Made by a program: the position numbers and the translations under genes. Shown one piece after another: positions 26,393-35,016 of a stretch of 64,000 bases of DNA (the first letter of the stretch is position 1; the number at the start of each line of letters is the position of its first letter). The stretch is from Cribrihabitans_A pelagius. GTDB taxonomy: Bacteria; Pseudomonadota; Alphaproteobacteria; Rhodobacterales; Rhodobacteraceae. The stretch spans positions 1-64,000 of the forward strand of contig NZ_JBMERR010000017.1 of the NCBI RefSeq assembly GCF_048820915.1, given 5' to 3'. Below the pieces are notes generated by a model. That model saw only the letters and a list, made by a program, of their open reading frames with translations. It was not told where the DNA came from and did not search any database.

Positions 26393-26410
26393 GGGCGCCC
26401 GAAGGCGCCC
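26393..26410. terminator. shared hairpin between convergent attH-like and uspA genes
   Basis: Perfect 7-base arms GGGCGCC and GGCGCCC with a CGAA tetraloop begin directly at the attH-like stop codon; on the minus strand the stem is followed by TTATTC. It could end both transcripts. Confidence 0.6.
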
Positions 26411-26433
26411 TCATCCGAACCTGAATGCGCGTT

Positions 26434-26865
26434 TCAGCGCACCACGAAGACCGAGCAGTCCGAGTGCCGGATCACCCGCGCCGCGTTGGGGCCAAGCAGG
26501 TAGTCCTTCAGATCCGGCTTGTGAGCACCGATCACGATCAGGTCGGTGCCTGCTTTCTCCGCCACCTTCAGGATCTCCTGATACGCGGTGCCGGTGGCCA
26601 CCAGATGGCGCACCTTGGCATTGCGCTCCTCGCCCAGAACCTCACCGCAGAGTTCTTGCAGACGGCGGGTGGCGTCCTTCACGGCGTTTTCGTGGTGGTG
26701 TTCCTCGAAGAATCCCGACACCCAGCTTTCTCCGAAGTCCGGCAGCACGTTCAGCACATCGAGCTGCGCACCGTCGGCCTCCGCCATGCGGGCGCCCTCG
26801 CGCAGGACTTTCTCGTCGGTCTTGCGGTCGCTCAGCTCGACCGCACAAAGAACGGATTTGCTCAT
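26434..26865 (-). CDS. universal stress protein (UspA family) coupled to a TRAP transporter
   Basis: A 143-residue UspA-fold protein. It begins SKSVLCAVELSD and ends with the nucleotide-binding G-x2-G-x9-G-(S/x) region: DLIVIGAHKPDLKDYLLGPNAARVIRHSDCSVFVV, though the usual Gly-Ser pattern is altered (G-P-N-A). The gene starts inside the TRAP stop codon (ATGA). The precedent is Halomonas TeaD, a Usp protein encoded with the TeaABC ectoine TRAP system that binds ATP and tunes transport; a similar role is inferred here. Confidence 0.87.
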   Translation of the reverse strand: MSKSVLCAVELSDRKTDEKVLREGARMAEADGAQLDVLNVLPDFGESWVSGFFEEHHHENAVKDATRRLQELCGEVLGEERNAKVRHLVATGTAYQEILKVAEKAGTDLIVIGAHKPDLKDYLLGPNAARVIRHSDCSVFVVR

Positions 26866-29471
26866 GCCGGCACTCCTTCCGTTTCGCGCGCCCGGCCGCG
26901 CTGCATCAGCGCCACCAGGGCGACCAGCAGCAGGGCCGGAATGAACATCAGCTCCTTGGGCAGCTGGCTGGCCGGAGCCTTCACCTCGACGATCCGCACC
27001 GGCTCGTCGGCGTAGAAGTCGAAGTTCTCCAGGCTGGACGACACTGGCGTGCCGAACATCGGCTCCTCCAGTTTCACGACGCCGTCTTCCTCGATCAGCA
27101 TCAGGCCGAAGCCGTCCACCATCTGCGCTCCGTCCGAGCCATCCGCGGTCAGGGCAAGCGTGGTCGAGGTCATCCTGGAGGTGTCGAAGTCCAGGCCTTC
27201 CACCAGGATACGCAGCTCGTCCCCCGGGGCGGCATCATCCAGCGCCTGCGCCAGCTGGGCGGGCGGCACCTGGGTGTAGGGCGGCATCACCCGGTCCATG
27301 AAGAAGTCCGGCCTGAACAGCGCAAAGGCGGCAAAGATCAAGAGGATGCTTTCATAGATCCGGCTGCGGCTCACGAAATAGCCCATCGTGCCGGCGGTGA
27401 AGACCAGGATCGCAATGGTCGCGGAGACCGCTACAAGAATGCCCTGCATCCAGCCCACATCGATCAGCAGCAGATCGGTGTTGAAGATGAAGACAAAGGG
27501 CAGCGCCACGGTCCGCAGAGAGTAGAAGAATGCGATGAAGCCGGTGCGGATCGCGTCGCCCCCGGACACCGCGGCGGCGGCAAAGCTTGCCAGCCCCACC
27601 GGCGGCGTCACATCCGCCATGATCCCGAAGTAGAACACGAAGAGATGCACCGCGATCAGCGGCACCACCAGGCCGGACTGCGCGCCAAGCTCCACCACGA
27701 CCCCCGCCATCAGCGAGCTCACAACGATGTAGTTGGCCGTGGTCGGCAGCCCCATGCCTAGGACTAGCGACAGGATGCCCACCATCACCAGCATCAGGAT
27801 CAGGTTGCCGCCCGAGACGAACTCGACCAGCTCCGACATCACCTGCCCCACGCCGGTCAGCGTCACGGTGCCCACGATCACGCCCGCGGTGGCAGTGGCC
27901 AGCGCGATGCCGATCATATTGCGGGCCCCGTCGATGAGCCCGTGCCAAAGGTCGTAGAGTCCGTCCCGGAAGGCGCCTGCCATCCGGCTTTCCCCGCGGA
28001 ACAGCGCCTTCAATGGTTTCTGCGTCACGAGGATCACGAACAAGAGCGCGGTGGCCCAGAACGCCGAGAGGCCGGGCGACTTCTGCTCGATCATCAGGAA
28101 GTAGACCAGCACGATGATCGGCAGCAGGTAATGCAGCCCCGCCTTGTAGATCTCGCCCACCACCGGCAGCTCGACCTTTTCGGAGTTCGGATCGTCTGGC
28201 TTCAGGTCCTCGACGCCCGCAGCCAGCCACAGGAGCGCGGCATAGGCCAGAACCACCAAGGCCGAAAGCGCCAGGCCTGAGACCTCCGGCATCAGCGCGA
28301 CGATCCATTTGACCGGATACTGCACGCCGTAGCACAGCGCCGCAAAGCCTGCGAAGAACAATGCCATGCCGCCAATCGTCCGCCCCATCGACACGACGCG
28401 GTCGCCCAGCGTCGGCATGTTCCGCTTCACCGCTTCCAGATGCACGATATATACCAGCGCAATGTAGGAGATCGCGGCAGGCAGGAAGGCATGGGTGATC
28501 ACTGCGACATAAGATATGCCGACGTATTCCACCATCAGGAAGGCCGCGGCCCCCATCACCGGCGGCATGATCTGCCCGTTCACGGACGAAGCCACCTCGA
28601 CCGACCCCGCCTGCTCGCTGGTGAAGCCCACGCGTTTCATCAGCGGAATGGTGAAAGTGCCGGTGGTGACCACATTGGCAATCGAGGAGCCGGAGATCAG
28701 GCCGGTCGCGGCCGAGCCCACGACGGCTGCCTTGGCCGGGCCGCCGCGCAGGTGGCCAAGCGCGCCAAAGGCCATTTTGATGAAGTAATTGCCCGCGCCT
28801 GCCTTATCAAGAAGAGCTCCGAACAGCACGAAAAGAAAGACAAATTTGGTGGAGACACCAAGCGCGATGCCAAACACGCCCTCAGACGTGATCCACATGT
28901 GGCTCATCGCCTTCTTCAGGCTCGCACCCTTCCAGCGGATCACTTCGGGCACCCATTCGGAGGATCCGAAGAAGACATACAGCAGGAAGATCGTGGCGAT
29001 GATCGCCATCGCCGGCCCCAGCGCGCGGCGCGCGGCCTCGAACAACAGAAGCAGGCCGATGAAGGCAAAGACCGCGTCGGTTTCATCCGCAAGCCCGCCC
29101 GAGTCGACGATCTTCTGGTAGAAGAAATAGCCATAAAGCGCGATCAGCGTGCCCGCGATGGCAAAGATCCAGTCCAGCACCGGCACATGGCCGCGGGGGC
29201 TGGTCCGGAAGGCGGGATAGGCCGCGTAGGCCAGGAAAATCGCGAAGGCCAGATGGATCTGGCGCGAGTTGTTGATCACGCTGCCGGGCAGCAGCACATT
29301 CGCCAGCGGCGAGGCCAGAACGACTTGGAACACCGACCAGATCACCGCGACGATGGCCAGGAACAGCCCCACCGACCCTACCGGGCTGCGGGCGCCGGCG
29401 TCGGAGGACGCGACCAGTTCCTGAAGCTCTTCTTCGCTAAGCGGTCGATTTCCCTGAGCATCCGATGTCAT
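26862..29471 (-). CDS. TRAP transporter permease, 4TM/12TM fusion with DUF3394 tail
   Basis: An 869-residue inner-membrane protein in which the small DctQ and large DctM subunits are fused, the usual form for TAXI-type TRAP systems. Large-subunit signatures include GLISGSSIANVVTTGTFTIPLMKR, VEVASSVNGQIMPPVMGAAAF, GMGLPTTANYIVVSSLMA and GIMADVTPPVGLASFAAAAVSGGD. After the last transport helix, about 130 residues (from ~720) form the DUF3394-type domain ending in a final membrane helix. Energy comes from the Na+ or H+ gradient with a dedicated binding protein, encoded 127 bases upstream. Confidence 0.93.
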   Translation of the reverse strand: MTSDAQGNRPLSEEELQELVASSDAGARSPVGSVGLFLAIVAVIWSVFQVVLASPLANVLLPGSVINNSRQIHLAFAIFLAYAAYPAFRTSPRGHVPVLDWIFAIAGTLIALYGYFFYQKIVDSGGLADETDAVFAFIGLLLLFEAARRALGPAMAIIATIFLLYVFFGSSEWVPEVIRWKGASLKKAMSHMWITSEGVFGIALGVSTKFVFLFVLFGALLDKAGAGNYFIKMAFGALGHLRGGPAKAAVVGSAATGLISGSSIANVVTTGTFTIPLMKRVGFTSEQAGSVEVASSVNGQIMPPVMGAAAFLMVEYVGISYVAVITHAFLPAAISYIALVYIVHLEAVKRNMPTLGDRVVSMGRTIGGMALFFAGFAALCYGVQYPVKWIVALMPEVSGLALSALVVLAYAALLWLAAGVEDLKPDDPNSEKVELPVVGEIYKAGLHYLLPIIVLVYFLMIEQKSPGLSAFWATALLFVILVTQKPLKALFRGESRMAGAFRDGLYDLWHGLIDGARNMIGIALATATAGVIVGTVTLTGVGQVMSELVEFVSGGNLILMLVMVGILSLVLGMGLPTTANYIVVSSLMAGVVVELGAQSGLVVPLIAVHLFVFYFGIMADVTPPVGLASFAAAAVSGGDAIRTGFIAFFYSLRTVALPFVFIFNTDLLLIDVGWMQGILVAVSATIAILVFTAGTMGYFVSRSRIYESILLIFAAFALFRPDFFMDRVMPPYTQVPPAQLAQALDDAAPGDELRILVEGLDFDTSRMTSTTLALTADGSDGAQMVDGFGLMLIEEDGVVKLEEPMFGTPVSSSLENFDFYADEPVRIVEVKAPASQLPKELMFIPALLLVALVALMQRGRARETEGVPA

Positions 29472-29598
29472 GGATAATCTCCCCTGGGGCCGCCTTTTCC
29501 GCGCGGCCTGGATTTTTTTGTGCCGGAGCCTGCGCCCCGGGGCTGAAACGGGGCACCTTGCGCGCCCCGTTCCCTGTCACATTTATCTGGGCCGGCGA

Positions 29599-30561
29599 TT
29601 ACTCGATCCAGCCTTTTTCCTTGTAGTACTTCGCAGCACCGGGGTGCAGCGGCGCCGACAGGCCGTCCGCGACCATCTCTTCCGGCTTCAGGTTGGCAAA
29701 GGCCGGGTGCAGCTTCTGGAAAGCTTCGAAGTTCTCAAAGACCGAGCTCACCACGGCGTAGACCGCGTCCTCGGACACGTCCGCGGAGGTCACAAAGGTT
29801 GCGCCGACACCAAAGGTGCTGGTGTCCTCATCGGTGCCGCGGTACATGCCGCCCGGGATGGTGGCCTTGCGGTAGAAGGAGTTGTCGGCAACCAGCTTGT
29901 CGACTGCTTCGCCGTTCACCTCGACCAGGACGGAGTCACAGGCGGTGGTGGCTTCCTGGATCGAGCCGGAGGGGTGGCCGACGGTGTAGATCATCGCGTC
30001 GATCTGGTTGTCGCACAGCGCCGCGGACTGCTCGGCCGCCTTCAGCTCGGTGGCCAGGGCGAAATCTTCCATGCCCCAGCCCTTGGCTTCCATCAGCACT
30101 TCCATGGTGGCGCGCTGGCCGGAGCCCGGATTGCCGATGTTGACGCGCTTGCCCTTGAGGTCATCGAAGCTCTTGATGCCGGTGTCGGCACGGGCCACGA
30201 CGGTGAAGGGTTCGGGATGAACCGAGAACACAGCGCGCAAGCCTTCGAAAGGTTTGCCCTCGAACTGGACGACGCCGTTATACGCGTTGTACTGGATGTC
30301 GGACTGGGCCACGCCGAACTGCAGTTCACCCTCTTGGATGGTGTTCACGTTGTAGACCGAACCGCCGGTGGATTCGACGGCGCACTTGAAGCCATGCTCC
30401 TTGCGGCCCTTGTTCACCAGGCGGCAGATGGCGCCGCCGGTGGGGTAATAGACGCCGGTCACGCCGCCAGTGCCGATGGTGATGAATTCCTGCGCCATCG
30501 CGGCCGGTGCCATGATAGCCGCCGTCACCAGGGCGCCGAGGCCCAGCTTGGTGTGTGTCAT
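29599..30561 (-). CDS. TAXI family TRAP transporter solute-binding protein
   Basis: A periplasmic protein of 320 residues with a signal peptide cleaved after APAAMA (about residue 23). TAXI-type features are ITIGTGGVTGVYYPTGGAICRLVN near the mature start, QEGELQFGVAQSDIQYNA, and the FDDLKGKRVNIGNPGSGQRATMEVLM motif. It is the first gene of the TRAP-Usp operon. TAXI proteins studied so far bind glutamate/glutamine or related acids; the ligand cannot be read from sequence. The ATG at 30561 is used; a TTG two codons earlier is less likely. Confidence 0.93.
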   Translation of the reverse strand: MTHTKLGLGALVTAAIMAPAAMAQEFITIGTGGVTGVYYPTGGAICRLVNKGRKEHGFKCAVESTGGSVYNVNTIQEGELQFGVAQSDIQYNAYNGVVQFEGKPFEGLRAVFSVHPEPFTVVARADTGIKSFDDLKGKRVNIGNPGSGQRATMEVLMEAKGWGMEDFALATELKAAEQSAALCDNQIDAMIYTVGHPSGSIQEATTACDSVLVEVNGEAVDKLVADNSFYRKATIPGGMYRGTDEDTSTFGVGATFVTSADVSEDAVYAVVSSVFENFEAFQKLHPAFANLKPEEMVADGLSAPLHPGAAKYYKEKGWIE

Positions 30562-31048
30562 GATCAAGTTTCTCCCACTTGTCTTATGATTTTGAGCGCC
30601 GTCCAGACCCCGCGCGCTTGGGAACGCCTAAGGCATTGGCCGTGCCGGTTGAAATCAGACCGACGGGCGGCGCCCGTGCGGAATTTCGCACGTGCAAAAG
30701 CGTTTCACCGGCGCGTTGTCAAGTCAAGGGTGCTAATTTTTGCCGCACCCCGGTAAAAGAATATTTTTCGCGCAGATGACACGTCTTGCGAATTTTTCCC
30801 CGTTTCCGTCGGGAGGCAACGCCTGAATATGGAAAATTCGCGCCAGCGGTCCGGCTGGCCCGCTGCAGACGCCCGCTGCCGCTGTCGCGGCGGTCCGGCC
30901 TTGGGTGTTTGCACCAAACGACCGTTAAAACGTGCATTGACTAAAGTGAATACAGATGACGCGGCACAACCTGAACGATATTTTCACACACACGAATACG
31001 CAAGACCCAGCCCTACCCCACTCCCGACCAACAGGCGAGGACCACGGC
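30562..31048. other. 487-base divergent intergenic region
   Basis: It holds the promoter region of the TRAP operon: on the minus strand TTGACA at 30717-30722, partly overlapping a second TTGACT, with no well-matched -10 visible. The centre (about 30730-30840) is AT-rich. No gene is supported here except a possible 5' extension of the following small frame (ATG 30956). Confidence 0.35.
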
Positions 31049-31258
31049 GTGACTTTGCTGAGCCAGGTGCTATCGGAAAACCCCAAGGTGGACGATTTCT
31101 GGATGCTGGAGCGCAGCGTCTCGGCCGCCGCAAGGCTTCTGCCGCGCAGCGACCGCCCGGCGCTGCTCTGCGATGTGCAGCCCGAATTTCCCTCCACTCC
31201 CCGCAACTGGGACCTGATCCTCAGTGCCGCGCACGAACGCGGCCTGCGGGCCCGCTAG
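31049..31258 (+). CDS. small conserved-looking hypothetical protein
   Basis: A 69-residue frame starting at GTG 31049 after GCGAGGA. The protein reads MTLLSQVLSENPKVDDFWML and continues with SVSAAARLLPRSDRPALLCDVQP and a WDLILSAAHERGL helix; codon use is like that of neighbouring genes, with normal third-position GC. An in-frame ATG at 30956 would add 31 residues of low-complexity sequence and is less likely. I recognise no domain. It lies 84 bases before the metallopeptidase start in the same direction. Confidence 0.5.
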   Translation: MTLLSQVLSENPKVDDFWMLERSVSAAARLLPRSDRPALLCDVQPEFPSTPRNWDLILSAAHERGLRAR

Positions 31259-31342
31259 CGGCGCAAGGCCGAAGCCGCCGGTTTGAAATTCTGCGGCCAT
31301 CCCCTACTCTTCATTCGAACCGAACAAGCCGGGAGAGCCGCT

Positions 31343-32188
31343 ATGCGATGGAGAGGACGGCGCGGCAGCCGCAACATCGAGGACCGGCGCGGACGGCGCC
31401 CGATGGGCCGCGCCGCGGGCATCGGCGGCCTGGGCGCGGTGCTTCTGGTCGTGGCTGGCGCCTTTTTCGGGGTCGACCTTACCCCGCTGCTGCAGGGAAA
31501 CGCACCGCCGCCCTCCGCCGCCCGCCAGCCCTCTGCCGCCGACCAGCAGGCGGCGCAATTTGTCAGCGTCGCCCTCGCCGACACTGAAGATGCCTGGCGC
31601 CAGATCTTCGACCGCCAGCTGGACCGCAGCTATACGCCGCCGGTACTGGTGCTGTTCACCGGTGTGACGCAATCGCCCTGCGGCGGCGCCTCGGGCGCGA
31701 CGGGGCCGTTCTATTGCCCGCTCGACCGCAAAATCTACCTCGATACCGGGTTCTTTACCACGCTGAGCCAGCGGATGGGTGCGGGCGGTGATTTTGCCGC
31801 CGCCTATGTCGTCGCCCATGAAGTCGCCCATCACGTCCAGGACGAGCTTGGCATTCTGGAGGAGACCCGGCGCGCCCGTGCCGCGTCCTCCAGCACCAAC
31901 GCCAACCGGATCTCGGTCAGAGTCGAGCTGCAAGCGGATTGTTTTGCCGGCATCTGGGCCCGCTATGCCCGTGATGCGCTGGGCACGCTGGACCCTGGCG
32001 ATGTGCAGGAGGCGATGAACGCGGCCAAGCAGATCGGCGACGACACGCTGCAGCGCAACGCGGGCCGGGTGCCGCAGCCGCATACCTTCACCCATGGCAC
32101 CAGCGAGCAGCGCCAGGCCTGGTTCGCGCGCGGCTACGAGTCCGGCAGTGTCGCCGCCTGCGATACTTTCGCCTCCAGTGCGCCCTGA
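31343..32188 (+). CDS. neutral zinc metallopeptidase (YpfJ family)
   Basis: A 281-residue membrane-anchored protein: a basic N-terminus (1-22), one transmembrane helix (about 25-43), then the catalytic domain. The zinc site is HEVAHHVQ (159-166), with the third-ligand region VELQADCFAGIWA about 40 residues later. The SPCGGASGATGPFYCPLDRKIYLDTGFF segment is typical of this family. The active site is expected in the periplasm. Substrates are unknown. It precedes mtnA in the same direction by about 118 bases. Confidence 0.87.
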   Translation: MRWRGRRGSRNIEDRRGRRPMGRAAGIGGLGAVLLVVAGAFFGVDLTPLLQGNAPPPSAARQPSAADQQAAQFVSVALADTEDAWRQIFDRQLDRSYTPPVLVLFTGVTQSPCGGASGATGPFYCPLDRKIYLDTGFFTTLSQRMGAGGDFAAAYVVAHEVAHHVQDELGILEETRRARAASSSTNANRISVRVELQADCFAGIWARYARDALGTLDPGDVQEAMNAAKQIGDDTLQRNAGRVPQPHTFTHGTSEQRQAWFARGYESGSVAACDTFASSAP

Positions 32189-32306
32189 GAGAGCAGCATC
32201 CGGCACGGATCCGCCTTGCGCCCGGGCTTCATTTCGGCAACACCAGCCGCTAGGATCACCCGGCAGACGCCATGCTCCTGCAGCCACAGCCAGAGGACAT
32301 ATCGCC

Positions 32307-33413
32307 ATGAAAGTGAACGGCACCCATTACCGCTCTTTGTGGTGGGACCAGCAGGACGATGTCCTGAACATCATCGACCAGCGCTGGCTGCCGCATGACT
32401 TCCGCGTGCAACCGGTTGAGACGCTGCAGGATTTCGCCGACGCCATCGTCGAGATGCGGGTCCGCGGCGCGCCGCTGATCGGGGCCACTGCGGCTTATGG
32501 CATGGCGCTGGCGATGCGGCTTGACCCGTCTGACCGCGCGATGGACGCGGCCTGGAGCTTCCTCAACGCCACCCGCCCCACCGCGATCAACCTGCGTTGG
32601 GCGCTGGACCGCTGCCGCAGCCGCCTGCGCCCGCTGCCCGAAGGCGGCCGCGCCGAAGCCGCGCTGGCGCTCGCGCATGAGATCGCCGACGAGGACGTGG
32701 AGATTAACCGCCGCATCGGGCTGCATGGCCTGGAGCTGATCCGCGACATCGCCGCCCGGAAGCCCGCCGGCGAGCCTGTGCGCCTGCTGACCCATTGCAA
32801 CGCCGGCTGGATCGCCACCGTTGACTGGGGCACGGCCACCAGCCCGATGTACCAGGCCCATGACGCGGGGATTCCGATCCACGTCTGGGTGGACGAGACC
32901 CGCCCCCGCAACCAGGGCGCTCTGACCTCTTGGGAGCTCGGCAGCCACGGCATCAGCCACACCTATGTGACCGACAACGCCGGCGGCCATCTGATGCAGC
33001 ACGGTGAGGTCGATCTGGTCATCACCGGCACCGACCGCACCACCCGCCGCGGCGACGTCTGCAACAAGATCGGCACCTACCTGAAGGCGCTTGCGGCCAA
33101 GGACAACGGCGTGCCCTTCTACGTCGCCCTGCCCTCGCCCACCATCGACTGGACGGTCACCGACGGCGTTGCCGAGATCCCGATCGAGGAACGCAGCGCC
33201 CGCGAAGTGACCCATGTGCAGGGGCTGGATGGTGATGATGGCGGCATCGGCGTGGTGCAGGTCACCCCCGAAGGCACCGCGGGCGGCAACCCGGCCTTTG
33301 ACGTCACGCCGAACCGGCTGGTCACCGGGCTGATCACCGAGCGCGGCATCTGCGCGGCTTCCGAGGATGGCCTCGCCGGGCTGTTCCCCGAGTTTGCCAC
33401 GCAATCCGCCTGA
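32307..33413 (+). CDS. mtnA: S-methyl-5-thioribose-1-phosphate isomerase
   Basis: MtnA isomerises 5-methylthioribose-1-phosphate to 5-methylthioribulose-1-phosphate, salvaging the by-product of polyamine or other SAM-dependent reactions. The 368-residue protein has the catalytic cysteine C164 in LLTHCNAGWIAT and the catalytic aspartate D243 in ITGTDRTTRRGD, followed by VCNKIGTY; RVRGAPLIGATAAYG near 51 is also typical and separates it from eIF2B-type homologues. AGAGGA precedes the ATG. The class II aldolase gene follows after 11 bases. The kinase or phosphorylase that would make its substrate is not in the window. Confidence 0.94.
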   Translation: MKVNGTHYRSLWWDQQDDVLNIIDQRWLPHDFRVQPVETLQDFADAIVEMRVRGAPLIGATAAYGMALAMRLDPSDRAMDAAWSFLNATRPTAINLRWALDRCRSRLRPLPEGGRAEAALALAHEIADEDVEINRRIGLHGLELIRDIAARKPAGEPVRLLTHCNAGWIATVDWGTATSPMYQAHDAGIPIHVWVDETRPRNQGALTSWELGSHGISHTYVTDNAGGHLMQHGEVDLVITGTDRTTRRGDVCNKIGTYLKALAAKDNGVPFYVALPSPTIDWTVTDGVAEIPIEERSAREVTHVQGLDGDDGGIGVVQVTPEGTAGGNPAFDVTPNRLVTGLITERGICAASEDGLAGLFPEFATQSA

Positions 33414-33424
33414 GCCGCGCCGCC

Positions 33425-34096
33425 ATGCCCCCGAAGCCTCCTTATGCGGACACGCCCGCGCTGCGCCAGGCGGTGATTGACGCTTGCCTTGCGATGAACG
33501 CCTCCGGCATCAACCAGGGCACTTCCGGCAATATCTCTGTGCGGGCGGAGGGGGCAATGCTGATCACCCCCTCCGGCGTGCCTTACGCGCAGATGACGCC
33601 GGAGATGCTTGTGCGGATGCCGCTTGATGGCAGCCCGGCCGCCGGGGGGCAGAGGAAGCCCTCCACCGAATGGCCCTTTCACCTCGCGATCCTCGCCGCC
33701 AAGCCGCAGGTGCATGCGGTGGTGCACGCGCACCCGGTGCATTGCACGGCGCTGGCGATGAACCGGATGACGATCCCCGCCTGCCATTACATGGTCGCGG
33801 CCTTCGGCGGAGACGACGTGCCCTTGGCGGATTATGCGTTGTTCGGCAGCCGTGCGCTTTCGGACAATATCCTGCGCGCGCTGGAGGACCGCTCCGCCTG
33901 CCTGATGGCCAATCACGGCGCGGTCACCACCGGAGACAGCCTCGCCCGCGCGCTCTGGCGGATGGAGGAGCTTGAGACACTCGCCAAAGGCTATGCCGCA
34001 AGCCTTGCGATCGGCCGGCCGGCGATCCTGAGCACCGCGGAAATGGCAGACGTCGCCGCAGCTTTTTCCGATTATGGCCTCAAAGACAGCCGCTGA
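33425..34096 (+). CDS. class II aldolase family protein, probable 5-methylthioribulose-1-phosphate aldolase (Ald2-like)
   Basis: A 223-residue zinc aldolase of the fuculose/ribulose-phosphate family. The phosphate site is TSGNISVR (33-40); zinc ligands are H101 and H103 in VVHAHPVHC and H164 in MANHGAVTTG, and the catalytic acid is E82 in STEWPFH. Coupled to mtnA it most likely splits methylthioribulose-1-phosphate (or 5-deoxyribulose-1-phosphate) into dihydroxyacetone phosphate and an aldehyde, as in the DHAP shunt known from Rhodospirillum rubrum. The other reading, an MtnB dehydratase of the methionine salvage pathway, is less likely because no MtnC/MtnD genes follow. Confidence 0.83.
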   Translation: MPPKPPYADTPALRQAVIDACLAMNASGINQGTSGNISVRAEGAMLITPSGVPYAQMTPEMLVRMPLDGSPAAGGQRKPSTEWPFHLAILAAKPQVHAVVHAHPVHCTALAMNRMTIPACHYMVAAFGGDDVPLADYALFGSRALSDNILRALEDRSACLMANHGAVTTGDSLARALWRMEELETLAKGYAASLAIGRPAILSTAEMADVAAAFSDYGLKDSR

Positions 34097-34141
34097 ACCC
34101 GCGCGTAGTTCACGGGCCGTTCCAAAAGATCGAAAATCGAA

Positions 34142-34175
34142 AAGGGGCTACGTGAACCCCGCCACGTAACCCCTT
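34142..34175 (-). terminator. terminator of tRNA-Leu
   Basis: Arms AAGGGG-c-TACGTG and CACGTA-a-CCCCTT (12 pairs, one mismatch) with an 8-base loop; on the minus strand the stem runs into CCCCTTTTCGATTTT. It also lies 45 bases after the aldolase stop and may serve that convergent transcript. Confidence 0.8.
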
Positions 34176-34183
34176 GAAATTCT

Positions 34184-34269
34184 TGGTACCCAAGGCCGGA
34201 CTCGAACCGGCACGCTGTCACCAGCGGGGGATTTTGAATCCCCTGCGTCTACCATTCCGCCACTTGGGC
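34184..34269 (-). tRNA. tRNA-Leu(CAA)
   Basis: An 86-base class II tRNA on the minus strand. The acceptor arms GCCCAAG and CTTGGGT pair, the anticodon stem GGGGA/TCCCC holds TTCAAAA with anticodon CAA (reads UUG), the variable arm is long, the T loop is GGTTCGAGTCC, and the end is ACCA. Confidence 0.97.
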
Positions 34270-34435
34270 CACGCCCTTTTCCTAGCCAAGCGCGCGGGCG
34301 GCGTCCAGTGCCAAATCGCGCCGCCAGAGGCGAAAATTCATGCGCCGGCGCGCCCGCGGGACGGGAAAGCTTGACGATGCCACCCCTCGCATGCCAACAG
34401 CTTAGGCCAAGGAGATTAACAGACCACGGGGCGGT

Positions 34436-35014
34436 ATGCTGAACACCCTTTACGCGCGCACGATGGCGCTGGCCGATCACCCCAGGGCGCTTTGGCTCCT
34501 GGCGCTGGTGTCGTTTGCCGAAAGCTCGGTGTTCCCGATCCCGCCCGATGTGCTGATGATCCCGATGATCCTGGCCCGTCCGGCCCGCGCCTGGCTGGTC
34601 GCGCTGATTGCGCTCCTGTCCTCGGTCGCGGGCGGTATGCTGGGCTACTTGATCGGCGCCTTCTTCTACGACAGCATCGGCCAGCCGGTGCTGGAGGCGA
34701 TGGGCAAGGGTGCCGCGATGGAAGAGTTCAACACCCGCTTCAACGACTTCGGCTTCTGGGCCGTCTTGGGCGCGGGCATCACGCCCTTCCCCTACAAGGT
34801 GATCACCATCATGTCGGGCTGGACCGGCATGCCGCTTGGCACCTTTGTTGCCACCTCGCTGCTGGCACGGGCGCTGCGCTTCTTTGCGGTGGCGGCGCTG
34901 TTGTGGCGCTACGGCACACCGGTGCGAGATTTCACCGAGCGCCGGCTGGGGCTGGTCTTCTCGGTCTTCATGGTGATGCTGGTCGGCGGCTTCTTCGTGG
35001 TGAGGTATATCTGA
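34436..35014 (+). CDS. YqaA/DedA family inner-membrane protein
   Basis: A 192-residue membrane protein of the VTT/DedA superfamily, YqaA branch. It shows FAESSVFPIPPDVLMIPMILA (the E-x-x-x-P-x-P motif) near residue 28, the re-entrant Gly-rich helix VAGGMLGYLIG, and the second motif GAGITPFPYKVITIMSG. Four to five helices are predicted by eye. Members of the superfamily flip undecaprenyl phosphate or phospholipids, but YqaA has no firm role. dsbB follows after 2 bases, so the two are cotranscribed. Confidence 0.87.
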   Translation: MLNTLYARTMALADHPRALWLLALVSFAESSVFPIPPDVLMIPMILARPARAWLVALIALLSSVAGGMLGYLIGAFFYDSIGQPVLEAMGKGAAMEEFNTRFNDFGFWAVLGAGITPFPYKVITIMSGWTGMPLGTFVATSLLARALRFFAVAALLWRYGTPVRDFTERRLGLVFSVFMVMLVGGFFVVRYI

Positions 35015-35016
35015 AC

